The notes below the pieces were generated by a model that did no database searches, had not been told where the DNA came from, and was given only the letters and a program-made list of their open reading frames with translations. DNA of 64,000 bases. Source: an uncultured Corynebacterium sp. Lineage in GTDB: Bacteria > Actinomycetota > Actinomycetes > Mycobacteriales > Mycobacteriaceae. Each line of letters begins with the position of its first letter. Position 1 is the first letter of the stretch. Below are positions 52,990 to 62,815 of this stretch, one piece after another. The stretch lies in NCBI RefSeq assembly GCF_946998835.1, contig NZ_CAMQAZ010000013.1, forward strand, positions 1 through 64,000, written 5' to 3'. The position numbers and the translations under genes are program-made.

Positions 52990-53045
52990 GCAAATTCGGC
53001 TGGATCGTGAAAGAAAACGTGTGAAAGTAAAACATGAAAGTAAAG
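52990..53045 (+). promoter_or_regulatory. probable argS promoter/leader region
   Basis: Between the divergent lutA and argS genes lies an AT-rich stretch with near-repeats GTGAAAGTAAAAC and ATGAAAGTAAAG at about 53020-53045. A clear -35/-10 pair is not evident. It may hold the argS-lysA promoter. Confidence 0.3.
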
Positions 53046-53144
53046 AGCTTAAGCCGAGCATCTCACCCCGCAGCTGCCCCTCAAATCAATCTTTTGGTGG
53101 CTGATGTTTCCACGACTGCGATTGACCTAATAGGATAGGCAATC

Positions 53145-54797
53145 GTGAATCCTGCTGATCTTGCTGTACTAGTCCGAAACGTCACCGTCGAGGTTTTGAC
53201 GTCCCACGATGCCGATGTCTCTATCGTGCCGGAGAACCCGACCGTCGAGCGTCCGCGTAACCCTGAGCACGGCGACTACGCAACCAATATCGCCATGCAG
53301 CTGGGCAAGCGCGTCGGCATGGTGCCGCGCGACTTGGCAACCGAAATCGCCGCAGCACTCGGTGCTTCTGAGGGCATCGATGAGGCAACCATCGCAGGCC
53401 CGGGCTTCATTAACATCCGCCTGGCCTCGGATGCCCAGGGCAAGATCGTCGAAGATGTCCTGGCAGCAGGGGAGAAGTGGGGCCATGCTGACTTCAACTC
53501 CAACCTCGACGTGAACCTGGAGTTCGTCTCTGCAAACCCAACCGGCCCAATCCACCTGGGCGGAACCCGCTGGGCCGCGGTTGGTGACGCTCTCGGTCGC
53601 GTTCTGTCCGCGACCGGCGCCAAGGTCACCCGCGAGTACTACTTCAACGACCACGGTCGCCAGATTGACCGCTTCTCCAACTCGCTGGTTGCCGCCGCTC
53701 GTAATCAGCCGACCCCGGAGGACGGCTACGGCGGAGACTACATCCAGGACATCGCCGCTGCCGTGCTGGAAAAGAACCCGCAGGCGCTTGAGGGCTCCGA
53801 AGATGAGGTTCGGGAGAATTTCCGCGCCATTGGTGTGGACATGATGTTCGAACATATCAAGGAGTCTTTGCACGAGTTCGGCACCGACTTCGACGTCTAC
53901 TTCCATGAAAACTCGCTGTTCGAGTCCGGAGAGGTGGAGGCGGCGGTCAATTCCCTGAAGGAAAACGGAAAGCTCTACGAGTCCGACGGCGCATGGTGGC
54001 TCAAATCCACCGATTACGGCGATGACAAGGACCGCGTAGTCATCAAGTCCGACGGCGACGCAGCCTACATCGCGGGTGACATCGCCTACGTCAAGAACAA
54101 GTTCGACCGCGGCCACAACCTATGCATTTACATGCTCGGCGCTGACCACCACGGCTACATCGCACGTCTGCGCGCCGCCGCTGCTGCGCTCGGCTACAAC
54201 GCCGACGGCGTCGAAGTCCTGATCGGTCAGATGGTCAATTTGCTTCGCGACGGCAAGGCCGTCCGAATGTCCAAACGTGCGGGCACAGTGGTGACCTTGG
54301 ATGACCTGGTTGAGGCCATCGGTGTCGATGCTGCTCGCTACTCGCTGATTCGTTCCTCCGTGGACTCCAGCCTGGACATCGACCTGGGACTGTGGGCTTC
54401 ACAGTCCAGCGACAACCCGGTCTACTACGTTCAGTACGGCCACGCGCGCCTGTGTTCAATCGGGCGTCGTGCCGAAGAGGCCGGTGTTACCAGTGAAGGT
54501 GCCGACTTCTCCCTGTTGGTTGAGGACCGCGAGGGTGAGCTCATCCGCACCATCGGTGAATTCCCGGCCATTATCAAGTCTGCTGCCGACCTGCGGGAAC
54601 CGCACCGCATTGCTCGCTACGCTGAGCAGCTCGCCGGTGTCTTCCACCGCTTCTACGACACCTGCCAGATTCTGCCGAAGACCGGTGAAGAGGTATCCGA
54701 GCTGCACCGCGCTCGTCTCGGCTTGGCAGAGGCCACCCGTCAGACGCTGGCCAATGCTCTGCAGCTGCTCGGTGTTACCGCGCCTGAGCGCATGTAG
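53145..54797 (+). CDS. argS: arginyl-tRNA synthetase
   Basis: A protein of 550 residues with the class I layout of ArgRS. The N-terminal additional domain recognises the tRNA D-loop, and NPTGPIHLGG (about 131) is the HIGH-type ATP site. The KMSKS-like VRMSKRAGT lies at about 373, and the C-terminal DALR anticodon domain ends in HRFYDTCQILP and ALQLLGVTAPERM. It charges tRNA-Arg. The GTG start has AGGATAGG upstream. It stands directly before lysA, as in other corynebacteria, where the two form an operon. Confidence 0.97.
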   Translation: MNPADLAVLVRNVTVEVLTSHDADVSIVPENPTVERPRNPEHGDYATNIAMQLGKRVGMVPRDLATEIAAALGASEGIDEATIAGPGFINIRLASDAQGKIVEDVLAAGEKWGHADFNSNLDVNLEFVSANPTGPIHLGGTRWAAVGDALGRVLSATGAKVTREYYFNDHGRQIDRFSNSLVAAARNQPTPEDGYGGDYIQDIAAAVLEKNPQALEGSEDEVRENFRAIGVDMMFEHIKESLHEFGTDFDVYFHENSLFESGEVEAAVNSLKENGKLYESDGAWWLKSTDYGDDKDRVVIKSDGDAAYIAGDIAYVKNKFDRGHNLCIYMLGADHHGYIARLRAAAAALGYNADGVEVLIGQMVNLLRDGKAVRMSKRAGTVVTLDDLVEAIGVDAARYSLIRSSVDSSLDIDLGLWASQSSDNPVYYVQYGHARLCSIGRRAEEAGVTSEGADFSLLVEDREGELIRTIGEFPAIIKSAADLREPHRIARYAEQLAGVFHRFYDTCQILPKTGEEVSELHRARLGLAEATRQTLANALQLLGVTAPERM

Positions 54798-54866
54798 TCG
54801 AACGCGCCCTCAAGAACTACGCACCCCGTGGTCCTGCCCGAGGCTACGGAGAAAGAGAGCTATTTC

Positions 54867-56282
54867 GTGCCTATCGACGGCAACGGTTTCGAGCTGGGTG
54901 GTTACACCCGACCCGATTCCACCCAATTCAATGAACTACCAGCGCATGTCTGGCCAACTACCGCCCGTCGTCGCGGCGATGACGAAGAAAACCCCGGTTC
55001 GGTGGAAATTGGCGGTATGAGTCTGGTCGACATTGCCAAGGAATTTGGCACACCGGTTTTTGTCGTCGATGAGCAGGACTTCCGCTCCCGCTGCCGCGCG
55101 ATGGCCAAGGCTTTCCGCGGTGCGGAGCATGTTCACTACGCGTCCAAGGCATTCCTGTCCAAGACCATTGCCCGCTGGGTAATGGAGGAGGGGCTGCATC
55201 TCGATGTCGCTTCTGGCAATGAGATGGCCATCGCTCTGGCCGCAAATTTCCCGGCCAAGGACATGACCTTCCACGGCAACAACAAGTCCACCACGGAGCT
55301 GCGCGATGCTGTCTCCGCTGGTGTCGGCAAGATTGTGCTTGACTCCCGCTCGGAACTGCGTCGCCTGTCCCAGGTGGCGGCTGAAGCCGGCGTGGTGCAG
55401 GACGTGCTCGTCCGCGTGAAGCCCGGTGTAGAGGCACACACCCACGAGTTCATCGCTACCGCGCACGAGGATCAGAAGTTCGGATTCTCTCTTGCGTCCG
55501 GATCTGCGCTGGAAGCCGCCAGCCTCGTAGAAGAGGACGACAATCTGCGCCTGATCGGCCTACACTGCCACATCGGCTCCCAGATTGTTGACTCCGATGG
55601 CTTCATTCTCGCCGCTGAGCGTGTGTTCTCGCTGGTGGAAAAGCTTGTTGAACGCCACGGCACTGAAATCTCCGAGCACTTCAACACCCTCGACCTCGGC
55701 GGCGGTTTCGGTATCGCCTACACGGCCGGGGAGCAGCCCCTTGATGTTGCTCCGCTTGCCGACGAGATTCTCGCTGCCGTCGACAAGCTCGCGCAGCGTA
55801 TCGGCATTGCGACTCCGACCGTGGCGGTTGAGCCAGGTCGTGCCATCGTGGGGCCGTCCATGGTCACGGTGTACGAAGTGGGCACTTTGAAGGATGTGAC
55901 CATCGATGACGGCATGACCCGTCGTTACGTATCTGTCGATGGCGGAATGAGCGACAATATTCGTCCGGCGCTCTACGGCTCCAACTATGATGGTCGCATC
56001 GTTAATCGTGAAGTGTCAGGTTCCAGGATTCCCACCCGTGTCGTCGGAAAGCACTGCGAATCGGGAGACATTCTGATTAATGACGCGAACTACCCGAATG
56101 ACATTGTCGAGGGGGATTTGTTCGCGCTGGCTGCTACTGGGGCATACTGTTACGCAATGGCTAGCCGCTACAACATGCTGACGCGCCCACCAGTAGTGTC
56201 AGTGTGTGATGGTCGAGCGACCCAACTGTTAAGACGAGAAACCGTACAAGACTTACTAAGCCTGGAGTGTGAAACGCCATAA
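54867..56282 (+). CDS. lysA: diaminopimelate decarboxylase
   Basis: A 471-residue PLP enzyme of the alanine-racemase fold. The PLP lysine is Lys94 in HYASKAF, the glycine loop is LDLGGGFGIAY and the substrate side is CESGDIL. It makes L-lysine from meso-diaminopimelate. The GTG at 54867 is chosen because GGAGAAAGAGAG lies just upstream; a GTG at 54828 would add 13 residues but has no ribosome site. Its stop overlaps the hom start (TAATG), so lysine and threonine genes are joined in one unit here. Confidence 0.95.
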   Translation: MPIDGNGFELGGYTRPDSTQFNELPAHVWPTTARRRGDDEENPGSVEIGGMSLVDIAKEFGTPVFVVDEQDFRSRCRAMAKAFRGAEHVHYASKAFLSKTIARWVMEEGLHLDVASGNEMAIALAANFPAKDMTFHGNNKSTTELRDAVSAGVGKIVLDSRSELRRLSQVAAEAGVVQDVLVRVKPGVEAHTHEFIATAHEDQKFGFSLASGSALEAASLVEEDDNLRLIGLHCHIGSQIVDSDGFILAAERVFSLVEKLVERHGTEISEHFNTLDLGGGFGIAYTAGEQPLDVAPLADEILAAVDKLAQRIGIATPTVAVEPGRAIVGPSMVTVYEVGTLKDVTIDDGMTRRYVSVDGGMSDNIRPALYGSNYDGRIVNREVSGSRIPTRVVGKHCESGDILINDANYPNDIVEGDLFALAATGAYCYAMASRYNMLTRPPVVSVCDGRATQLLRRETVQDLLSLECETP

Positions 56283-57616
56283 TGACTGCCGCAACGAATA
56301 ATCCTGGAAAGGGCGAGGGCCACAAGGTCGGCGTCGCCATTTTAGGTCTTGGCACAGTCGGTACTGAGGTTTACCGCCTGCTGAACGAAAAGGCTGAGGA
56401 CTTTGAGCGTCGCATTGGCGGCCCGGTTGAGGTCGTCGGCATTGCTGTGAGCGATAAGACTAAGCCGCGTCCGAACGTCGATCAGGACCTTCTTACTGAC
56501 GATGCGTTTTCGCTGGTTCAGCGCGATGACGTTGACCTGGTGGTCGAGGTTATCGGTGGGATTGATTACCCACGTCGCGTTGTGCTGGAGGCACTGCGTG
56601 CAGGAAAGTCGGTCGTGACCGCCAACAAGGCACTTGTCGCTGCTCACGGCGAGGAGCTCTCCGAGGCTGCCGATTCCTCCGGGGCGGACCTGTTCTTCGA
56701 GGCAGCTGTGGCTGCAGCTATTCCGGTCGTCGGTCCGCTGCGCCGTTCGTTGGCCGGTGACACTGTCAACAAGGTCATAGGCATTGTCAACGGCACCACC
56801 AACTTCATCCTCGATGCGATGGACTCCACTGGTGCGGACTACGACGAGATGCTGGCAGAGGCCACCCGCCTGGGCTACGCCGAAGCCGACCCGACCGCAG
56901 ATGTCGAGGGTCACGATGCCGCTTCGAAGGCCGCTATTCTGGCCAGCCTGGCATTCCACACCCGCGTGACTGCCGCAGATGTTCACTGTGAGGGCATTAC
57001 CCAGATCACCGCTGATGATATTGCTGCAGCCAAGAGCGCTGACTGCACCATTAAACTGCTGGCTACCTGTGAGCGAGTCGAGGACGAGGACGGCAAGGAA
57101 GCTATCTCAGCCCGCGTATACCCGGCGCTGATTCCACGTCGCCACCCGCTGGCAACAGTGCGTGAGTCCTTCAATGCTGTCTTCATTGAGGCCGAGGCCG
57201 CTGGCCGCCTGATGTTCTACGGCAACGGCGCTGGTGGTAATCCGACCGCTTCCGCAGTGCTCGGCGACCTGGTTGCCGCTGCTCGCAACATCATCCACGG
57301 TGGTCGTGCACCGGGAGACTCCACCTACGCCAACCTGCCGATTCTGGACTTCGGCGACGTTCGCACCCGCTACCACATCGACCTGCACGTCGATGACCGC
57401 GTCGGAGTGCTTGCCGATGTCGCCCACACCTTCGCAGACCACAACATTTCGCTGCGCACGGTCCGCCAGGAAGAGGGGGCCAATGGTGCTCGCCTGGTCA
57501 TCGTGACCCACAAGGCGCTGGAGAAGGACCTGGAGGCAACCGTCGAGGAGCTGCGCGCTAACGACGCTGTTCTGGCTATCAATAACGTCATTCGTATCGA
57601 AGGAATGGATATCTAA
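56282..57616 (+). CDS. hom: homoserine dehydrogenase
   Basis: A protein of 444 residues. It has an NAD(P)-binding fold with GLGTVG (22-27), the catalytic domain with GIVNGTTNFILD and GYAEADPTADVEGHDA, and a C-terminal ACT domain (about 365-440, DRVGVLADVAHTFADHNISL). In corynebacteria the ACT part mediates threonine feedback inhibition. It reduces aspartate semialdehyde to homoserine. Start and stop codons are tightly coupled to lysA and thrB. Confidence 0.97.
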   Translation: MTAATNNPGKGEGHKVGVAILGLGTVGTEVYRLLNEKAEDFERRIGGPVEVVGIAVSDKTKPRPNVDQDLLTDDAFSLVQRDDVDLVVEVIGGIDYPRRVVLEALRAGKSVVTANKALVAAHGEELSEAADSSGADLFFEAAVAAAIPVVGPLRRSLAGDTVNKVIGIVNGTTNFILDAMDSTGADYDEMLAEATRLGYAEADPTADVEGHDAASKAAILASLAFHTRVTAADVHCEGITQITADDIAAAKSADCTIKLLATCERVEDEDGKEAISARVYPALIPRRHPLATVRESFNAVFIEAEAAGRLMFYGNGAGGNPTASAVLGDLVAAARNIIHGGRAPGDSTYANLPILDFGDVRTRYHIDLHVDDRVGVLADVAHTFADHNISLRTVRQEEGANGARLVIVTHKALEKDLEATVEELRANDAVLAINNVIRIEGMDI

Positions 57617-58543
57617 ATGGCACAGGAGCTTTTCCCAGGCCAGAAGGTCACTGTCACGGTTGCAGGTTCGTCGGCGAACTTGGGCCCGGGCTTCGACACC
57701 CTGGGGCTCGCCGTCGCACTCTACGACATCGTTGAGGTCGAGGTCATCGAGTCCGGCGTCGTTGTTGAGATTCACGGCGAGGGCGAAGTCGATTTGCCAC
57801 GTAACGAATCCCACTTGGTTGTCCGCGCCATTCGCGCTGGTCTTCGCGCCGCGGGCGTCGAGGCACCGGGGCTGAAGGTTGTCTGTCACAACACGATTCC
57901 GCAGTCGCGTGGTCTGGGCTCGTCGGCCGCAGCCGCCGTCGCCGGTGTTGCTGCCGCTAATGGTCTGGCCGGCTTTCCGCTTACCGACGACCAGGTGATT
58001 CAGGAATCCTCGGTCTTCGAAGGCCACCCGGATAATGCCGGCGCGTCTGTCCTCGGCGGGGCAGTGGTCAGCTGGACCGACAAGCCTGTCGATGGCCGTA
58101 CTGCCCCGCAGTACCGCGCTGTCAGCATCCCGGTGCACGAATCCATCCGTGCGACCGCACTGGTCCCGGCCTTCCACGCTTCCACGAACGCAGTCCGTCA
58201 GGTGCTGCCGAGCGACGTTTCACATGTTGACGCTCGGTTTAATGTCTCCCGTACAGCGGTGATGACCGCAGCGTTGCAGTCCCACCCGGAACTGCTGTGG
58301 GAGGGAACGCGAGATCGCCTGCATCAGCCGTACCGCTCCGACGTACTTCCGGTAACCGCAGAGTGGGTCAACCGCCTGCGCAACCGCGGTTACGCCGCAT
58401 TCCTCTCTGGTGCGGGCCCGACCTGTATGGTGCTGGGAACCACCGCTGTGGACGAAAAGATCCTTGACGATGCCCGCGAATCCGGCATCAAGGTCATGGA
58501 GCTGGGCATCGGCGAGCCGGTCAAGGTCGTGGTCGACAGCTAA
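57617..58543 (+). CDS. thrB: homoserine kinase
   Basis: A GHMP-family kinase of 308 residues. The N-terminal ANLGPGFDTLGLA and the phosphate loop PQSRGLGSSAAAAVAG (about 95-110) are diagnostic, and the C-terminal SGAGPTCMVLG closes the active site. It phosphorylates homoserine for threonine synthesis. The ATG follows the hom stop directly. No thrC lies in the window. Confidence 0.96.
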   Translation: MAQELFPGQKVTVTVAGSSANLGPGFDTLGLAVALYDIVEVEVIESGVVVEIHGEGEVDLPRNESHLVVRAIRAGLRAAGVEAPGLKVVCHNTIPQSRGLGSSAAAAVAGVAAANGLAGFPLTDDQVIQESSVFEGHPDNAGASVLGGAVVSWTDKPVDGRTAPQYRAVSIPVHESIRATALVPAFHASTNAVRQVLPSDVSHVDARFNVSRTAVMTAALQSHPELLWEGTRDRLHQPYRSDVLPVTAEWVNRLRNRGYAAFLSGAGPTCMVLGTTAVDEKILDDARESGIKVMELGIGEPVKVVVDS

Positions 58544-58552
58544 GCGGTCGAC

Positions 58553-60271
58553 CTACTTCTCGCCTGGCCCCTTCAACTTAATGATGTCGAACTGACCTGC
58601 GCTCAAGTGCGAGCGCAGGTCTTTCTTGTCGAACTTGCCCACTGAAGTTTTATCAATGGAGTCCACGAAGGCCCAGTACTCCGGCAGCATCCACTTCGGC
58701 AGTTTTGGCCGTAGCTGATCGCGGAGCTGTTCAGCGGTCTGCCTGCTCGGCTCGATACCCGGCATCAGCACGGTGATGGCCAACGGGCGCTCTCCCCATT
58801 TTTTATCTGGCATGCCAATAACTGCGCACTCAAGCACATGGGAAGTGGCCATCACAAAGTTTTCCAGCTGAGCGGAGTAAATCCACTCACCACCGGAGCG
58901 AATGACATCGCGAGCACGGTCCTGAATAGTCAGGTAGCCGTCGTGTGTGATTGAGCCGACATCGCCAGTGCGCAGCCAGCCGTCCTCGGTGAACTGTTCG
59001 CGGGCTTCGTCAACTTCGGTGCCGCGGAAGAAGTGTGCGGCACCGCCATCTTCTGCCTCAGGAGAGCTGTAGTAGCCAGCGGTGACGGTGTTGCCTCGCA
59101 CCTGCAGTTCGCCTTGGTTGCGGTCATGCAGGTCTAGCACGCGGTCCTTGTCGTCGACGACGCGGAACTGCATGATATCGGGGAAACGTCCCTGGCTAAC
59201 GCGGTAGCGCTCACGGGCCTCGCCGGAGGCGCCGTATGGAGGCCTGGCTACTGTACCGATAGGCGAAGTCTCGGTCATACCCCAGAAGTGAATGACATCG
59301 ACACCGTAGCGCTCTTCCCACAGCCGAATGAGAGCAGGTGGCACAGGGGAGCCACCCGAGAAAATTTCCTGCAGGCTCATGCGCTTTGGCGGATTGCTGA
59401 GGTAGTGCGCCATGAGGTTAATCCACAGCGTCGGCACGCCCTGAGCCACGCGCGGCATGGAGGTTTCGATGATTTCTGCGAGACGGGGCGCAGACAGATC
59501 AGCACCGGGGAAAATCAGCGAAGCTCCGCACATGAAGGAGGCCAGTGGCACGCCCCAGGAAAGTACATGGTAAATAGGCACACAGCACAGCCACGGGTTT
59601 CCGTGCGAAATTGCAAAGGAGTCAGTGGTGCGCATGTTCAGGCTGTGCAAGTAAAGCGAACGATGGCTGTAGACGACACCTTTGGGTGCGCCCTCGGTGC
59701 CCGTCGAGTAGCACATGGCTGCGCCGGAGTTTTCATCTAGCTCGGGCCAGTCGAAGCGGCTGGGGCGGCCGTCGATAAGTGCCTCGTACGAGTACCACGG
59801 GATTCCCTCTGGCAGCGGCGCAGCGACATCGCTGAGGTCACCAACACCAATGATGATGACCGCGCGGACGCGTGGGCAGTGCGGAAGAATCTCTGCGAGC
59901 AGTTCGATTTCGGTGGGGTCGGCGATAATCACCTGGTCATCGGCGTGATTGATAATGTGCACAATCTGATCGGGCATAAGCTGCTTATTCAGCGGCTGAA
60001 AGACCGCGCCCATGGAGGCAACACCAAGGAAGACCTCAAAGTGCTCCGCGCAGTTGTACATCAGGGTGCCGATACGCTGATCGCCGTCGATGCCGAAGTC
60101 GTCGCGGAGCACATGGGCGAGTGCACTGGCGCGCGCTGCGATGTCGGCAAAGGTGGTGGTCTCGGGACCGTCGCTGTTCCAGGAGGTCACCGGAGTCCGA
60201 CCGTGAATGGTGCGACCGTATTCCACAATCTGAGCGATGTTGAGAGGAATATGAGGCATCGTACTGCGCAT
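58553..60271 (-). CDS. long-chain fatty-acid-CoA ligase (AMP-binding family)
   Basis: A protein of 572 residues of the ANL superfamily. The ATP loop is YSTGTEGAPKGVVYSH (about 187), the adenine motif WGMTETSPIG, the ribose Asp lies in GWLRTGDVG, and the hinge RARDVIRSGGEWI precedes the small C-terminal domain. The catalytic lysine is in KTSVGKFDKK near the end. Sequence style fits medium- to long-chain acyl-CoA ligases; the chain length is not readable. It is convergent with thrB with only nine bases between. The ATG at 60269-60271 has a moderate AGAG upstream. Confidence 0.9.
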   Translation of the reverse strand: MRSTMPHIPLNIAQIVEYGRTIHGRTPVTSWNSDGPETTTFADIAARASALAHVLRDDFGIDGDQRIGTLMYNCAEHFEVFLGVASMGAVFQPLNKQLMPDQIVHIINHADDQVIIADPTEIELLAEILPHCPRVRAVIIIGVGDLSDVAAPLPEGIPWYSYEALIDGRPSRFDWPELDENSGAAMCYSTGTEGAPKGVVYSHRSLYLHSLNMRTTDSFAISHGNPWLCCVPIYHVLSWGVPLASFMCGASLIFPGADLSAPRLAEIIETSMPRVAQGVPTLWINLMAHYLSNPPKRMSLQEIFSGGSPVPPALIRLWEERYGVDVIHFWGMTETSPIGTVARPPYGASGEARERYRVSQGRFPDIMQFRVVDDKDRVLDLHDRNQGELQVRGNTVTAGYYSSPEAEDGGAAHFFRGTEVDEAREQFTEDGWLRTGDVGSITHDGYLTIQDRARDVIRSGGEWIYSAQLENFVMATSHVLECAVIGMPDKKWGERPLAITVLMPGIEPSRQTAEQLRDQLRPKLPKWMLPEYWAFVDSIDKTSVGKFDKKDLRSHLSAGQFDIIKLKGPGEK

Positions 60272-60792
60272 GAGCTCTACAGTACCGACTCGCGGCCCCG
60301 CGACCTAGCGAAACGCAGTTGAGAACTAGTGTTGCTACCTGACTATTTGGTGACTATCCTAGGTCAATAGGTCGTTTTCAATACGTGGAATTATACGTAC
60401 CTCTTCATGTACTCCGCATGCCGTTGACCTTCGCAGTTGCTCACACAACGCGATGGTGCAACGTGACATTGAAAACACATAAGTCAGTAGTGCGGCTACA
60501 TAGTCTTGCGGTGCTGTGGACCTAAAATTTCCTCACCATCTTCAACTCCAAACATTCGGGTTTAAGATGCGGGAATAATGTGGGCAAGATGCCTCGTTTT
60601 AGTTTTAACTTCGAGGTCTTTTGTCTGACTTTTTCGATAATTTCCCGTCAGCTGCGCGCATTGTGCCGCCCGTGGTGAAAGATTCGACGACGGAGCACAC
60701 GCAGCGGTGGCGGGGCAGTAAGAACGAGAAAGTGTCAATGACATAGCCCCCTGTAGGCAGTGACTGCAGGGAAGGTCGATGAAAGGACATCC
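60272..60792 (+). other. gene-free region, probable long rho leader
   Basis: About 520 bp with no gene I can support. It is AT-rich at 60340-60620 and then becomes GC-rich towards rho. Long leaders before rho are common because Rho regulates its own synthesis. No T-box, riboswitch or clear terminator is visible. Confidence 0.45.
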
Positions 60793-62718
60793 GTGACCGA
60801 TACGGACACCACTGCCACGGCAGGTGGCCCAGAGAATCTTGCGGCCCTCCGAATGGCAGAATTGCGTGAAATCGCTTCCAGCAAGGGGATTCGCGGCATC
60901 TCCGCCATGCGCAAGCATGAGCTGATTGAGGCCATTAAGAATGGTGCCCCCGCTGCCGGTTCCGCTCCTGCTCGGAAGACTCGCGCTAAGAAGGCCGCAG
61001 CACCCGCGGCGAACACCGACGCCAAGGCTGCGGACGCTGGCGCTAAGGCAAAGGCTGCCAAGGAATCGCCGTCGGAAAGCGCGGATAAGGATTCCGGCAA
61101 GAATGCCGATAAGGCTGACAAGGGCCATGACAAGCGTGACGATGCCAACGCGGACGGCCGCGAGGAGATGTCCCGCTCCCAGCAGCGACGAAATCGTCGA
61201 AACCGTGCTCGTCAGCGCGAGCAGGATAATCAGGACGATCGCGGCAACGATAACCGCGACGATTCGGACAACGGCAACGACCACAATAACCGCAACGATC
61301 GCAACAACCGCAACGATCGCAACAACCACGACCGAGACAACGACGATGATGGCCGTGGCAACCGCAACAACCGTCGCGGTCGCAACAACAACCGAAATAA
61401 TGACCGCAACAACCATGACGATGATGGCCGTGGCAACCGTAACCGCCGTAATCGTCGCAATCGCCGCGATCGTCGCGGCCGCGATAATAACGGTGGGGGA
61501 CACGGCGGTCAGGACGAGATTCGCGAGGATGACGTTCTTCAGCCCGTCGCTGGCATCGTCGACGTGCTGGACAACAAGACTGCATTCGTGCGCACCTCTG
61601 GCTACCTGCCGGGCGCGAACGATGTGCTGGTTTCTGCGCAGATGGTTCGCAAATACGGTCTGCGCAAGGGCGATGCCGTCACAGGTCAGGTGCGCATGCC
61701 GCGCGAAAACGGCTCTGGCCAGGTGACTCATGGCAACGGCCGTAACCGCCGTAAATACAACCCGCTGGTCAAGGTCGAAACCGTCAACGGTCTTGATCCG
61801 GAACAGGCAAAACAGCGTCCGAACTTCGCTAAGCTCACCCCGCTGTACCCGAACCGCCGCCTGCGTCTTGAGACCGAGCAGAAGATCCTCACCACTCGCG
61901 TCATCGACCTGATTATGCCGATTGGTAAGGGCCAGCGCGCTCTCATTGTTTCGCCGCCGAAGGCCGGTAAGACCACGATTCTGCAGAACATTGCGAACGC
62001 TATCGCGACGAACAACCCCGAGTGCTACATGATGGTCGTGCTTGTCGACGAGCGCCCGGAGGAAGTCACCGACATGCAACGCAGTGTCCGTGGCGAGGTC
62101 ATTGCCTCTACCTTCGACCGCCCGCCGTCAGACCACACCGCAGTGGCCGAGCTGGCTATTGAGCGTGCAAAGCGCCTGGTGGAGCAGGGCCAAGATGTCG
62201 TTGTCCTGCTGGACTCCATCACCCGCCTTGGCCGCGCGTACAACAACTCTTCGCCGGCATCTGGCCGAATCCTCTCCGGTGGTGTGGACTCCAACGCCCT
62301 GTACCCGCCGAAACGTTTCCTGGGTGCTGCCCGAAACATCGAAGAGGGCGGCAGCCTCACTATCATCGCCACCGCGATGGTGGAGACCGGTTCCGCAGGC
62401 GATACGGTGATCTTCGAGGAGTTCAAGGGCACCGGCAACGCCGAGCTCAAGCTGGACCGAAAGATCTCCGAGCGTCGCGTGTTCCCGGCAGTGGATGTCA
62501 ACCCCTCGGGTACTCGTAAGGATGAGCTGCTGCTGAGCACGGAGGAGGCTCGCGTGATGCACAAGCTGCGCCGCATCCTCTCCGCGCTGGAATCGCAGGC
62601 AGCTATCGACCTGCTGATTAAGCAGCTGAAGAAGACCCGTAACAACAAGGAATTCCTGATGCAGGTGGCTTCTTCTGCACCAATGGCCGCCGATGTTGAT
62701 GTGGACGACATGCTTTAG
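60793..62718 (+). CDS. rho: transcription termination factor Rho with Asn/Asp/Arg-rich insertion
   Basis: A protein of 641 residues. An N-terminal Rho_N domain (LAALRMAELREIASSKGI) comes first, then an insertion of about 180 residues (about 53-236) that turns from Ala/Lys-rich into tandem Asn-Asp-Arg-rich repeats. The RNA-binding domain and the ATPase domain follow: Walker A SPPKAGKTTI (about 389), LLDSITRLGRAYN and the Q/R-loop regions. Inserted domains here are typical for actinobacteria and alter RNA binding; this one is long and disordered. The GTG at 60793 is chosen because AAAGGA lies five bases upstream. The nucleotide repeats in the insertion could vary in number. Confidence 0.95.
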   Translation: MTDTDTTATAGGPENLAALRMAELREIASSKGIRGISAMRKHELIEAIKNGAPAAGSAPARKTRAKKAAAPAANTDAKAADAGAKAKAAKESPSESADKDSGKNADKADKGHDKRDDANADGREEMSRSQQRRNRRNRARQREQDNQDDRGNDNRDDSDNGNDHNNRNDRNNRNDRNNHDRDNDDDGRGNRNNRRGRNNNRNNDRNNHDDDGRGNRNRRNRRNRRDRRGRDNNGGGHGGQDEIREDDVLQPVAGIVDVLDNKTAFVRTSGYLPGANDVLVSAQMVRKYGLRKGDAVTGQVRMPRENGSGQVTHGNGRNRRKYNPLVKVETVNGLDPEQAKQRPNFAKLTPLYPNRRLRLETEQKILTTRVIDLIMPIGKGQRALIVSPPKAGKTTILQNIANAIATNNPECYMMVVLVDERPEEVTDMQRSVRGEVIASTFDRPPSDHTAVAELAIERAKRLVEQGQDVVVLLDSITRLGRAYNNSSPASGRILSGGVDSNALYPPKRFLGAARNIEEGGSLTIIATAMVETGSAGDTVIFEEFKGTGNAELKLDRKISERRVFPAVDVNPSGTRKDELLLSTEEARVMHKLRRILSALESQAAIDLLIKQLKKTRNNKEFLMQVASSAPMAADVDVDDML

Positions 62719-62815
62719 CTGGGGTTAGCCACAAGGAGCGGTGCCACGGTACCGCTCCATTCAAAACCTCAGCACTAACCAGCATTTCACCCATCACAAT
62801 TTGAAGGAATATTCA

